A stretch of 64,000 bases of DNA from Saccharina japonica (lineage: Eukaryota > Sar > Phaeophyceae > Laminariales > Laminariaceae), in assembly GCA_008828725.1 (NCBI GenBank), contig MEHQ01000919.1, forward strand, positions 186,001-250,000, written 5' to 3'. Each line of letters begins with the position of its first letter. The stretch's first letter is position 1. The position numbers and the translations under genes were made by a program. Positions 36,174 to 47,195 of the stretch are shown piece after piece. The notes beneath the pieces were generated by a model. It searched no databases, was not told where the DNA came from, and worked only from the letters and a program-made list of their open reading frames with translations.

Positions 36174-36690
36174 GTCCACACCACCACCACGAACACCTCC
36201 ATCACCGCCACCACCACCCCACCAGCCGAGTGCCAGGGGCCCCAGAAGATTGATGCTCGTGGTGGCTGGTGGTCGTTGGTGGTGGCATGGTCCTGCTCCG
36301 TCTCTCCCTTTCTCTCCCTGTCTCTCCCTTCCGCTCCCGGTGTCCCTCACTCTCGTCCCTTCGCAGCGCCTCTTCTCTCCGAAGCAGGAACTTGTACGTA
36401 TAATAGTATTATACCAGGTACTACACGAGCAACAAGAGAGTGTAGTAGTTACCACACAACAGTCCACACAACCACCACGAACACCTCCATCACCGCCACC
36501 ACCACCCCACCAGCCGAGTACCAGGGGCACCAGGAACTTGATGCTCGTGGTGGCTGGTGGTCGTTGGTGGTGGCATGGTCCTGCTCCGTTTCTCCCTTCC
36601 TCCTCCGGTGTCCCTCTCTCTCGTCCTCTCGCAGCGCCTCTTCTCTCCGAAGCAGGTCATTATACATATAATAGTTTTATACCAGGTACG
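36174..36690 (+). repeat. Tandem duplication, unit about 285 bp
   Basis: The block starting at about 36174 (CACCACCACGAACACCTCCA, CCACCAGCCGAGT, GGTGGCTGGTGGTCGTTGGT, CGCAGCGCCTCTTCTCTCCG, TTATACCAGGTAC) repeats from about 36460 with small deletions. The repetition gives similar peptides on both strands, so these frames are repeat translations. Confidence 0.9.
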
Positions 36691-37690
36691 ACATACAGCA
36701 GTAGTTATACATACTCGTATTATATAATAGTATGATACATCTGCAGTGTGTGCAACCGGCACAATCTACTCGTATATACATATTTAATATTAATAGTATA
36801 ATAGAAGGTACTTTACCGCAATACATATAAACTTCACACCATTTAAGAAATAACGGGAACCATTCTTGACCGTGCTGACAAGACATTTCACATTCAATGC
36901 AATATTTTATCTGTGTCGTATTTGGAGCCCTGTGAGCGAAATGTATTCTCGACAGTAAGCTGGACGTTGGATGCTTCTGTGTGACATTCGGAGCAACATT
37001 TCTGTGCCCCACTTGGAGCTGCGACCTCTTTCTGGCGCAGCGTATTCTTCTAAGCATCAACGACAATAGTACGTTGGAAGTTGGATGATTCGCATTTGGA
37101 GCCCTGAACGCCAAGTTGAGCGAGCTGCGGCCTTTTTGCGCCAACCATATACTGAGCACCTATGACTATTGACCCATACACTACTTGCTTTTAAAATGAG
37201 CACCATGACATTTCTGCCTGATGAGCACCCATGACTATTGACCCATAAACTGAAATATTATAACTATGTAATGTCCCCCTCAGCGAGCACCCATCTAATG
37301 AGCACCTGTGCCGCATTTGCACCTTGAGCTGCGACCATTTTGCCTATATAATGAGCACTGCGACAGTACGTTGTATGTATGTACGTTGGATGATTATGGT
37401 GTTCACTTCGGCAGGAAGAGCGGTTACGGGCTATTATTATAGAGAGCGGACTTTATGCGTATGTCCCTCTCATCGAGCACCTGTGCTGCATTTGCACCTT
37501 GCGCTGCCTTCTGTAGGGGAACAGGGCTATACTATTTTATTTCTGCTTTACCGTTCTCTATTTCACGGAACCAGGTATATTGTGCACTTGATGCCGAGTA
37601 CGATACCGAGTACGAGTTCCAAGGTTAGTTTTTGGGGGGGCTAAAGGAATAAGGCTCGTATATATCATACTTCGTATACAGCCACGGCTC
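36691..37690. other. Degenerate repeats with TGAGCACC and GGAGCTGCGACC words
   Basis: Between 36930 and 37510 the words TGAGCACC, ATGACTATTGACCCATA, GAGCTGCGACC and TACGTTGGA recur irregularly, indicating an eroded repeat. No gene was recognised. Confidence 0.5.
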
Positions 37691-37774
37691 CGCCCGTAGT
37701 ATGTAAGTTCCTGGCGTGGTAAATAGAACTTACATAGTATTCGCAGTGTGCTGTGATGTACCACTCTGAACCGA

Positions 37775-39250
37775 AAAATTGGAACCACCCTGCGGAACGG
37801 TATCGACCCATGGGGTATCTGTTTTCGTCCTAGGGTTGTTGGAGTTGTATATGTCCGCAAGGATTTCTGATCCGGGGATCGGACGTTATCATCCCCGGGT
37901 GCGGCGGGACCTCGCCGTTGCCCCGAGGGGCAACTCGCGCAGCGCGTTGGCTCCATGAGAGCCAGCCAACCGTGAACCAGCCCGTGAGGTTGGGGTTTCC
38001 ACACCTTGTGGGGCGGTATCGACCCCGGGGATGTCCGTTATCGTCCCCGGGTTGTTAGATTTGTAGATGGATGGAAGGATTTCTGACCCGGGGATAGGAC
38101 TTTATCGTCCCGGGGTGCGGTGGGACTTCGCCGTTGCCCCGGGGGGTAACTCTTGCCGCACGCTGGCTCTATGAGGGCCAGGCAACCGTAAAATAGCCCG
38201 TGGGATTGGGGTTTCCACACCTTGCGGGGCGGTATCGACCCGGGAGATATCCGCTGGCGTCCCCGGGTCGCTGGAGTTGCAAATGTATGGAAGGATTTAT
38301 GACCCGGGGAAGGGACGTTATTATCCCCGGGTGCGGCGGGACCTCGACGTTGCCCCGAGGGGCAACTCGTGCCGTACGCTGGCTCTATGAGAGCCAGGCA
38401 ACCATAAATTGGCCCGTGGTGGTGGGGTTTCCACACCTTGCGGGGCGGTATCGACCCGGGGGGTGTTCGTTTTCGTCCCCGGGTTGTTGGAGTTGTAGAT
38501 ATATGGAAGGGTTTCTGATCCGGGGATGGGATAATATCATCTCCGGGTACGGCGGGACTTCGACGTTGCCCCGAAGGTCATCTTTCGCCGCACGCTGGCT
38601 CTATGAGAGCCAGGCAACCGTAAAATAGCCCGTGGAGTTGAGGTTTCCACACCTTGGGGGGAGGTATCGACCCGGGGGATGTCCGCTTGCGTCCCCGGGT
38701 TGTTGGAGTTGTAGATGTATGGAAGGACTTATGAACCGGGGATGATATCATATCATGCCCGGGTGCGGCGGGACCTCGCCGTTGCCCCGAGGGGCAACCC
38801 TCGCTGCGTGCTGGCTCTATGAACTCCACCGCCCCAGTCAAATCAGCAATCAGCCAGTGGTGGTGGGGTTTCCACACCTTGCAGGGCGGTATCGACCCGA
38901 GGGGGGTGCATTTTCGTCCCCGGGTCGTTGGAGTTGTAGATGTATGGAAGGATTTATGACCCGGGGATGGGACGTTATCATCCCCGGGTGCGGTAGGACT
39001 TCGCCGTTGCCCCGGAGGGTAACTCTCGCCGCACGCTCGCTCTATGAGGGCCAGGCAACCGTAGTAGAGCCCGTGGTATTGGGGTTTCCACACCTTGTGG
39101 GGCGGTATCGACCCGGGGGTGTCCGTTTACGTCCTCGGGACGTTGGAGTTGTAAATGTATGGAATAATTTATGACCCGGGGATGGGATCATATCATCCCC
39201 GGGTGCGGCGGGACCTCGCCGTTGCCCGGAGGGATAAACCTCGCTGCGCG
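37775..39250 (+). repeat. Satellite array 1, unit about 216 bp, about seven units
   Basis: GGGGTTTCCACACCTTG anchors fall at about 37992, 38208, 38427, 38643, 38868 and 39084, with a degenerate unit before and a truncated one after. Each unit holds four inverted repeats, for example at 38302-38332, 38349-38366, 38379-38397 and 38454-38484. The unit length is a multiple of three, so several frames run through consecutive units as repeated 72-residue peptides. I see no evidence that they are genes. Confidence 0.9.
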
Positions 39251-40195
39251 CTGGCTCTCTGTTTTGGCTTCGATCCTATACCTGGGGAACATTTTTTAAG
39301 GCATTAAATTATCGGGATGTTTTCCCAGGGGCGAGCTCGCTCTACTTCGTTTTAGAGTTTGTTTTGAGTTCTTCGTGTGGCAATACACCTCTGTCCGGAA
39401 ACTTAAGCACCATTCGTTGATCAATATGAATACCAACACTGTCTTAAATTTCCGGACAAAGTGATATTGCTGCTTACCACTCTGTCCGGAAAAATAAGGA
39501 ACGTTTGGGCAGCAATATGAATGTCAAAGCTGTTTTACATTTCCGGACAGGGTGGTACTATGTCTTCTACAGCAGTACTGCTGCTGTTTGAAATTTGAAC
39601 AGGAAACGCGTCCCGCGACTGCAAGCACAGGGTTTGTTTGCTGCTGCAAGCAAGGACCAGACCTTGGATACCCAAACACCAAGTTACTGCTGCTAGTACT
39701 GTAGTGTGGCGCTGGTGTTGCTGCGGTTTCGCTGCGCACACGCACTCAAAACTTGTGCCTCTGGCCTCTGAATGGGTGAGAGTACGCAGACGCACAGCAG
39801 GCTGCGCAGTCTGCTCAGGCCCCGACTTTCTACCTTCTCACACGGACAGAGCGCCGACTCCGAGACACAGCAATCACATAACTGTAGGGGGAAGACACCG
39901 CTACACCAGCATGGTGTTTGGGCTGCCCTCTGCGGCGTCGATTGTCTGCGCTTGTTAGCTGCAACAACGGTCTCTCTCTTGCTTACGCGCGCCACCTCCG
40001 GCTCGTCCGACAAAGGCGGCGCGACCGTGCTGCCTATCACCGACGTTTGTCCCAACAAAATCCCTACAAAACTCGACTCACATTGGTTTAAGTTTGAGGA
40101 ACCTTCCTGGGATTCCTGGGATTTCAGTCTTTTATTCAGTCAAATATTTTCACGCCCAACAGATCCCAACAAAACTTTCCTCAGGTATGGGTGCT
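39251..40195. other. Non-satellite segment interrupting the array
   Basis: Separates the two satellite blocks. The words CACTCTGTCCGGAAA.TAAG and TTTCCGGACA.GGTG recur twice between 39390 and 39550. A 184-codon plus frame (39772-40326) runs into the satellite and has no domain. The segment joins array 2 at AAATCAGCAATCAGCCAGTG, a word also found inside array 1 at 38839. Confidence 0.5.
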
Positions 40196-40780
40196 GTGCC
40201 CCATCCAAATCAGCAATCAGCCAGTGGTGGTGGGGTTTCCACACTTTTCGGGGCGGTATCGACCCGGGAGATGTCCGCTTTCGTCCCCGGGTCGTTGGAG
40301 TTGTAGATACATGGAAGGATTTATGACCCGGGATTGGGACGTTATCATCCCCGGGTGCGGCGGGACTTCGCCGTTGCCCCGAGGGGCAACTCTCGCCGCA
40401 CGCTGGCTCTATGAGGGCCGGGCAACCGTAAATTTGCCATTAGTATTGGGGTTTCCTCACGTTGTGGGGCGGTATCGACCCGGGGGATGTCTGTCTGTGT
40501 CCCCAGGTCGTCGGGGTTGTAGATATATGGAAGGATTCATGATCCGGGGGTGGGAACTTACCGCCCCCCTCCCTGAGCCTTAGCCAATCAGTGACCAACT
40601 GATGGGGGTGGGGTTTCTATACCGTGCGGGGCAGTGTCGACCCGGGAAATTGCCGTTTTTGTCCCCGGTTGGTCGGAGTTGTAGAGATATGGAGGGATTT
40701 CTGAACCGGGGATGGGAGCCTATCCTCCCCGGGTTTGGCGTAGCCTCGGTAGCTCTTTTCAGCACCGATGATCTAGAAAG
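40196..40780 (+). repeat. Satellite array 2, about 2.7 units
   Basis: Anchors GGGGTTTCC or a variant at about 40235, 40447 and 40610. Same orientation as array 1. The last unit is shortened to about 160 bp and diverged. Confidence 0.9.
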
Positions 40781-41276
40781 AACCAGTAGCCACTGGCATG
40801 GATTTGGGCAACCAATCAGCTGCCAGAATAGTAATAAAAAAATTGGAAGTCAGCAGATAGGCTGGCTAGATGTCTGCCAGAACTGCGCCGGGATTGCGCC
40901 ACGGCCACGGCTCGGCGCGGCATTGGACCCGGTGTTCTGCGGGTTGTGGCACCCAGCCTCCCTACCCATGGGGCAAGGTGGGGCTGAACCGCTCTGGATA
41001 GCGCTGCTCAATTACAGACAGACGGAATAGCAGCATTTGATAATATAGATATAATTTATGTTACCGACGTGTGGATATGGATATAAATGGATATCCATAT
41101 TATTTAATACGCTTCGGTGGTGGCGCCGGTGACGATGTCGTTTCGGATCTTCAGGACTATGCCGGTTTCGGTATGCCCCGCGGGAGACCGGCTCTACCGC
41201 GCGCCACCCGACCCCGATCGGCCCCACACCGCCGCCCCGACCGCCCCACGCGCCGGCTCTCGGCGACCCCGGCGAA

Positions 41277-41804
41277 CAGTGATGTCGGATTTCGGCTGAA
41301 ATTCCTCGTGCTTTCGCGTATTTCGGCAAAAAGCAACATTTTGACTTATTTCGCGTAATTTCGGCAAAACAGGGGACGGTTTAAAAAACGTCCCCGGGTA
41401 CGATCATAGTGACATAATAGAATGTGCAAAACCCATTTTATTTATATTTTATATTAAATTTATTTGATTTCATGATTTTATATCATTATTTTGGTTCGTG
41501 CTGTAGCGCCCCGGCAGTGCTGGAAGCCTCTGCCATCATGACACCAACAACGGAGGCCGGCCTACTCTTCGTCCTCAATAATACCATCGGTATGGCGCCC
41601 AGGGGGAGCTCGCAGGGCCACAGCGCAAGCTCGGAGTCCAAATATGGCGCCCAGGGAAAGCAAAAATGCAGGGTTCACTATAGAAATGTATGGCTTGTGC
41701 TATTAGGGAATTTGGGGCTTCCGGGAATTGCGTCGGCCAATCACCGTGCTTACGGCAAAAACAAGCTCGCCGAAAGCACGAAATTACGAAATCCGACATA
41801 ACTG
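41277..41804. mobile_element. hAT-like MITE, 528 bp
   Basis: Ends are CAGTGATGTCGGATTTCGGC and, reverse-complemented, CAGTTATGTCGGATTTCGTA, with further shared CGTGCTTTCG words inside. Flanking octamers CCGGCGAA (41269-41276) and CCGGCGAG (41805-41812) differ at one base. Tandem unit 2 has this octamer only once (CCGGCGAG near 42889), so the insertion is precise and made an 8-bp duplication. CAG...CTG ends with 8-bp duplications are typical of hAT transposons. No transposase frame is present. Confidence 0.85.
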
Positions 41805-42544
41805 CCGGCGAGAGAACGGGCCCCGGTTCCGAACTCGGCCAGAGGGGATCGGGGGAAGGCGGCCTCCCGGGGACGGCTCGCTCCGTCCCCTGGAACAGGG
41901 CGGATCCGCGGGAGGAGAGGGGTTCCCAGCGTATTCGGAGGGCTTTGCGGCCCGGGGTCAAGATGTCCACACTAATTGCAAGATGAAAAATCTCCATACT
42001 AAAATCAAGTATCCATACCAAAACCAAGTGTTTTTCTTGCCATACTAAACTCGAGTAATTTTTCTTCAAAGAGTCCCCCAGATGTGAAAATAAGGATCTC
42101 CAGAACTTCGGTCAGAATAATAATCGGCCATTAACTTCGCGAGCGAACAGTTTTTGCACTAATTTCAAGATGAAAAAGCCAGGACGTGAAATAATCGACC
42201 AAAAAAAATCGACCAAAAAAAAAAAAAAGGGCCACTGCTGTACGTACATGGGCTGCGCATCTGCGCATCCATGCCGGCGTTTTGTTTGTGTCCGTGCTGC
42301 CACTTTTTGGACTGCTGCTGTTGCTATCGCTGCTGTAGATGGGTTTAAGGACTACTACTATTGCTGTACGTACTGGTGCTGCTGTATACTGATTTCACTC
42401 TGCTGTTGTAGTTGTTATTGTGGGTGGGTGGATCGGTTGGTGCGTGTGTGTCGATCGGTTGGTGCGTACGTACGTGGTTGGGTGGGTGGGTCGGTGGTTG
42501 GGTGGTTGAGTGTGAGTGAGTGGATGTCGGTAAGTACGTGAAAG

Positions 42545-42583
42545 TGGGTGGGTGGGTGAGTGGGTGGGTGGGTGGGTGGGTGT
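42545..42583 (+). repeat. (GTGG)n run, G-quadruplex-capable
   Basis: More than four GGG runs separated by single T residues on the plus strand. Equivalent to 43655-43700 in the second tandem unit. Confidence 0.8.
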
Positions 42584-42714
42584 CCGTGGGTCGGTTGATA
42601 CGTGGTTGACTGCGCGTGTGGATCGTGACCCAGTTCTTATTTTGTATTTTAGTTTCTGTCCGCTATCATACCGGCCCCGCCCTGGCATGGTTCGGGGTAC
42701 CACTAGTTTTTATG

Positions 42715-43831
42715 CAATACGCTTCGGTGGTGGCGCCGGTGATGATGTCGTTTGGGATCTTCAGCACTATGCCGGTTTCGGTATGCCCCACGGGAGATCG
42801 GCTCTAACGCACGCCACCCGACCCCGATCGGCCCCGCACCACCGCCCCGGCCGCCCCACACGTCAGCCCTCGGCGACCCCGGCGAGAAAACGGGCCCCGA
42901 AGCCGAACTCGGCGAGCGGGGGGAGGGGGAAGGCGGCCTCCCGGGGACGGCTCGCTCCGTCCCCTGGAACGGGGCGGATCCGCGGCAGGGGAGGGGCTCA
43001 CAGCATATTCGGAGGGCTTTGCGGCCGGGGGTCTAACACCCACACTAAGATGAAGTCAAATATTCACAATATCCACACTAATTTCAAGATAAAAATATCC
43101 ATACTAAATCAAGTAACTTATTTGCAATACTAAAATCAAGATATTGTTTTTCAAAGACTCCCCAAGATGTGAAAATATGAAAATATGGATCTCCAAAACT
43201 TCGGTCAGAATCGAAATCTGCCCACAACTTCGCGAGTTAGCTTGTTTTGGACTAATTTCAAGATGAAAAAGCCAAGACGTAAAAAAATCGACCTGAAAAA
43301 AAAAGAAGAGCCACTGCAGTACGTACAAGGGCTGCGCATCCATGCCGGCGTTTTGTTTGTGTCCGCTGTACGTACGTACGTACGTGCTGCTACTTTTTGG
43401 ACTGCTGTTGTTGCTATTGCTGCTGTAGATGGGTTATATATAAGGACCACTACTATTATTGCTGTACGTACTGGTGCTGCTGTATACTTATTTCACTCTT
43501 CTGTTATTTTAGTTGTTATTGTGGGTGGGTGGATCGGTTGGTGCGTGTGTGTGTCGGTCGGTTGGTGCGTACGTACGTGGTTGGGTGGGTGGGTCGGTGG
43601 TTGGGTGGTTGGGTGTGAGTGAGTGGATGTCGGTTTAAGTACGTGAGAGAGTGAGTGGGCGGGTGGGTGGGTGGGTGGGTGTGGGTGGGTGGGTGGGTGT
43701 CGGTGGGTCGGTTGATACGTGGTTGACTGCTTGTGTGGATCGTGACCCAGTTCTTATTTTGTATTTTTGTTTCTGTCCGCAATTATACCGGCCCCGCCCT
43801 GGCATGGTTCGGGGTACCACTAGTTTATATT
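42715..43831 (+). repeat. 1.1-kb tandem repeat, unit 2
   Basis: Second unit, without the MITE, ending at the same GGTTCGGGGTACCACTAGTT word as unit 1. After 43831 the sequence diverges into ACCGGTT-rich DNA, so no third unit follows. Confidence 0.85.
43655..43700 (+). repeat. (GTGG)n run, G-quadruplex-capable
   Basis: GGG runs separated by single T residues over about 45 bp. The opposite strand is C-rich and i-motif-capable. Confidence 0.8.
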
Positions 43832-44225
43832 AAGCCGCGTTTTGATTCCGTTTTTTACGGTAACCGGTTCAAGCCGGTAAACCCGCGCATGTTTTTACCG
43901 GTTACTCGGAACACGCCTGCTGGGTTTCCAAAAACCGGTTAAAACTGGTCTTGGGGGACAGCTTTCATTGAAGCAATGCGCCGTCAGGCGCAGAAACCTT
44001 GTAATACATATATTAAATACTAAATAGTAGCATATCATATTATTATATTATTTGCCTTCCGACAATGTGCAGGGCATTATTCATTCAGAATGAAAAAGCT
44101 GACACACTTCGTCGAATACCACCACTCTCATTCAACAATTTCTTCTCCTCCTCTGCGTATACTCTATAGAATACGCACCCTTTACCCAATTATTGTATCT
44201 GCTATATATCTATTCGCCGTGCTTC
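43832..44225. other. ACCGGTT-rich spacer and likely 3' untranslated end of the retroelement
   Basis: ACCGGTT/AACCGGT words cluster at 43858-43945. The AT-rich part from about 43990 to 44225 lies just downstream of the retroelement stop codon on the minus strand and may be its 3' untranslated region. The exact end was not found. Confidence 0.4.
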
Positions 44226-45965
44226 CTACTCCGCATCTACATTCCACCCCCACGCCATGAGAAGTAATCCTCCCTCCTCCTCCCTTCTCCCCCTGGCGGC
44301 CTGCCGGTCTCGCAGGGCGAGCTTGTATCGGTGCACCCGGCGTGAGATCGCGACCTGGGTGGTTACCGATATGACCTGGAAAAGGTGCTCCTTACAGACC
44401 CCTTTTCTTGACAAGGACCTCCCGTCCGTTCCTCCAACGATGCTCGCCGCCAGCTGGTCGATGAACTCGCTACCTTCCTTCCCGAGGCGTCCAAAGCTTT
44501 CCACCGCAAGGGTGACTAGTTCATGGCTGCGCTCGTCGAAGGACACGTGTCCTGCACGAGCGTAGTGGTTGCGCTTTCGCGCCTCAGAAGTGGAGGCAGC
44601 TGATCCGTCTCGATCAGCGCTGCCAGCCCGCATGTGGACCCTCGCTTGGGGGTCTGCATGCGTGATGTCGGGGAGTATCGCCTTGTTGCGGTACTCTGAC
44701 GATGTAGCGTCTCAGAGGCCTCCCCTCTCGATCACTATATCCATGCGGAGGTTCCTGTCGGCGTTGAAGGGCGCTCCGCTTTCCACTTGATGGCGGATGG
44801 ATAACCGCTTGAAGGTGCGGGACAGCGCGTGGACCAGCGGCTGATGCTGGTATACCTGCGCGCCTGCTCGGTGGCATGTGCGCGCGTGTCGCGTGTTGGC
44901 ATCCGTAGCTTCGCAGCAGGGGCACCTCGCCGCTAGGGGCTCCTCCATTCCCAGGAAACGCCGTCCCATAGACACGAACTCCGAAGCCGGTATGATTCGT
45001 GCCGGGTCCACCGGCCTTGCCCTCAAACAGGCGACAGCGCCTGGTCCCGATAGGCTCCGTTGCCGAGCCTTGGCAAGATCTCTTGGTTCGATTCCCCCGA
45101 ACACGTCGTTCGGATCCGACGGTCCTGCTGCCTCGGGGAGGTGGTCCAGGGATGCAACGTACCGTTGGTACCGTACCCGGTTCACCTGCTGCCCCAGCTT
45201 GTGCTGCGCCTTGTGGGAGCTGATCGTTTGGGCGTCATGTGCCGGTAGTACCTCCACATCAGACTGCCCTGCTACTCCATCGTCATTCGTGCGGAACGCC
45301 CTGTCCCGCCAGCTTTCGGGGACTACGTTCGCCATTGCCTCCTCCGATACGCCGTGAATGTCGCGAAGGTCCCTGACGCTACTCCATATGCGGCGAACGA
45401 GGTCCGAATTGGGCAGCTCCCTTCGGACTTTTTCTCCCAATGGACCGGAGAGGTCAGCAAGGACCTCTGGCACCGTCGCCACTAAGCTCCCGATGGACGC
45501 TGACATTCTCCTTGATTCAGCCGACGACAGTCCAAACCCCCCGGCCCCCGTGGAGAGGCTCGCCTGCGCTCTCTGGTGGGGCTGTAGCGTCAACCGGTCC
45601 GCCTGGCATCCGTCCGCAAAGAACGACGATTCATCTGTTGTCCCTGGAATCTCGAGAAGGCGCTCTAGCATCCACATCGCGCTAGTGTCTGCCCGCTGAC
45701 ACGCGGGTAGTGACAGCTCCGGGTCCATTACCCGTTCAATGTAGGAGGTCCGCTGTACCATTGAGCTGGTGGCGATGAGGTTCGCCGACTATTTGTCCGG
45801 CATACGCGGCAGGATGCGCGCGAGTTGCTCTGCCCCCCCATCTCGGACTAATTCCACGGCACTTTTCACCGCGAATGCATCGTTGCCTATGGGCACGCCA
45901 ACCACCTTTACCCCACCCCCTTCCGCAATGCGAACACCGATGCCCCTCAGAAGTGCGCACATGCA
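44226..45965 (-). pseudogene. Retroelement C-terminal region: zinc finger and restriction-like endonuclease
   Basis: A single minus-strand phase runs from about 45965 to 44226, broken by TAG at 45789-45791 and TGA at 44712-44714; the TGA looks like a CGA-to-TGA change. Between the stops is a 349-codon stretch. Around residues 280-297 of that stretch lies a C-x2-C-x8-H-x3-C motif (CPCCEATDANTRHARTCH). It is followed by a basic segment with RMDIVI and, after the TGA, a KAILPDIT motif. This spacing fits the acidic catalytic core of restriction-like endonucleases in R2-type elements. The remaining 136 codons are charged and end just before 44226. Long frames on the opposite strand are mirror openings caused by high GC content. 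The function in a live element would be target-site nicking; this copy is dead. Confidence 0.75.
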
Positions 45966-46047
45966 CTTTTGGGGGCAAAGCGACCGTCTTGCTGGGGTTT
46001 ATGGTGATGCCTATTTCGCACAGCTCGTGTCGGAGAAAGGGCACTAC

Positions 46048-47094
46048 TCACAGTGTTCGGTGTGATCTTTGACATACCGATGCTGATGTCGAGGTAGGCA
46101 AAGGCTTCAACACCCCCCTGGGTTCGAACTCCTCGCGGACCCGCTTCAGTACGGGCAGCAATGGCATGCAGAACAGCGCCGGGCCCATGGCGTCCCCTTG
46201 CTGCACTCCGCTGGAACATTCGATATTTCGCCGCTCCCCCGAATCCATTTGAAAGAACACAGGGGCGGGCCTCTCGCCGTAGCATTTTGCGATGAACGGT
46301 GTGAGCGCGGGCACGCAAGTGGCCGCCTCGGCAAGTACTGCCGTCCGCTTCACCGTATTGAAGGCGTTGGAACAGTCGGTTAGGATGAGCCAGTTTCTTG
46401 CCTCATGGTGCACCCGGGCGCGTAGAGCTACCTGCTCCACCCCCCCACGAACCCCTACCCCAAACTGCCTTGCCTCACGATTAATCTCTTCCAGCCGTGG
46501 CCGCCACTGCCGCATAGCCCTGGCTGCGAGAAGACGTCTCCACGTCATACCTACACATACGGGGCGGCATTTTTCCCCCAAGGCGGTGAGGTTGGACTGC
46601 AAGAAGAGCTGCCACAATTCCGGCGGAAATGCACCGGGGTCGTCGAAGATCCGCCTCCAAAAGGCCTCGATGCTAGCTCCAAACTTCTCGCGACCGAAGC
46701 CGGTCCTGATGATCGACTGCAGGTGTGAGAAGCGTAGACCATCACTCCCCGCGCCTGATAGCGCATTTCGAGAGTTGATGACATCGAGGGCCACCTGCGG
46801 ATCGAATTCCTCGTCCGGACGCCAGTTGGGGATACTCCCTTCCTCCGGTTCCGTGGAGCTTGCTGCCACCGCTGCCGCAGCCGACTCGGAGACGGAAGCA
46901 CGGTCTTCCCCCGGGATTTTTTCTTCCACCCGTTCCCACGTCACCTCGTCTTCCGCGAGAAGACCGCGTGCTGCCACTGACACCCCGCCCGGGTGGCGAC
47001 AGGCTGACGACGCTCTCTCGTACTTGGCCGCGTCTGTGGCTTCGTAGGTTGGGCCCCTGAGCCGTGTCGATGCTCGGCTGGTGTACTCCATCAA
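46048..47094 (-). pseudogene. Retroelement reverse transcriptase domain, frameshifted
   Basis: A 348-codon frame with clear reverse transcriptase features. These include FSHLQSI near residue 122, a fingers/palm block ending in LILTDCSNAF with the first catalytic Asp near residue 240, and GVQQGDAMGPALF near residues 296-308. Shortly after, the phase is lost. The continuation lies in another minus frame (stop near 45947), where the Y-x-D-D box reads AYLDIS. One of the two catalytic Asp residues is therefore missing, besides the frameshift. A second shift near 46045 moves to the frame carrying FLRHELCEIGITINPSKT, a typical post-catalytic segment, and a third near 45965 joins the endonuclease frame. 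Upstream, a shift near 47100 separates this from the finger-encoding frame. Confidence 0.85.
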
Positions 47095-47195
47095 CCACGG
47101 GAGAATAAGGGTGAGTCGCCACGTTCGACAGACGCGAATCTCTCGCGTCGCTTCACGCGGCTGTCCTGCGAGTGTAGCAGTGCTGGCACGATGTA

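Larger units (their letters stand above)
41105..42714 (+). repeat. 1.1-kb tandem repeat, unit 1 (with MITE insertion)
   Basis: Matches unit 2 (42715-43831) after removal of the 528-bp MITE at 41277-41804. Shared blocks are ACGCTTCGGTGGTGGCGCCG, GGCGGCCTCCCGGGGACGGC, CTAATTTCAAGATGAAAAAG, the (GTGG)n run and GGTTCGGGGTACCACTAGTT. GC-rich frames here are repeat translations. Confidence 0.85.

Noticed and set aside
36171..36690. Proteins predicted on both strands at 36.2-36.7 kb
   Set aside because: They are translations of a GGT/ACC-rich tandem duplication, equally open on both strands.
38038..39174. Repeated 72-residue peptides encoded in the satellite
   Set aside because: The unit is a multiple of three, so several phases on both strands stay open; no start, splice or composition evidence favours one.
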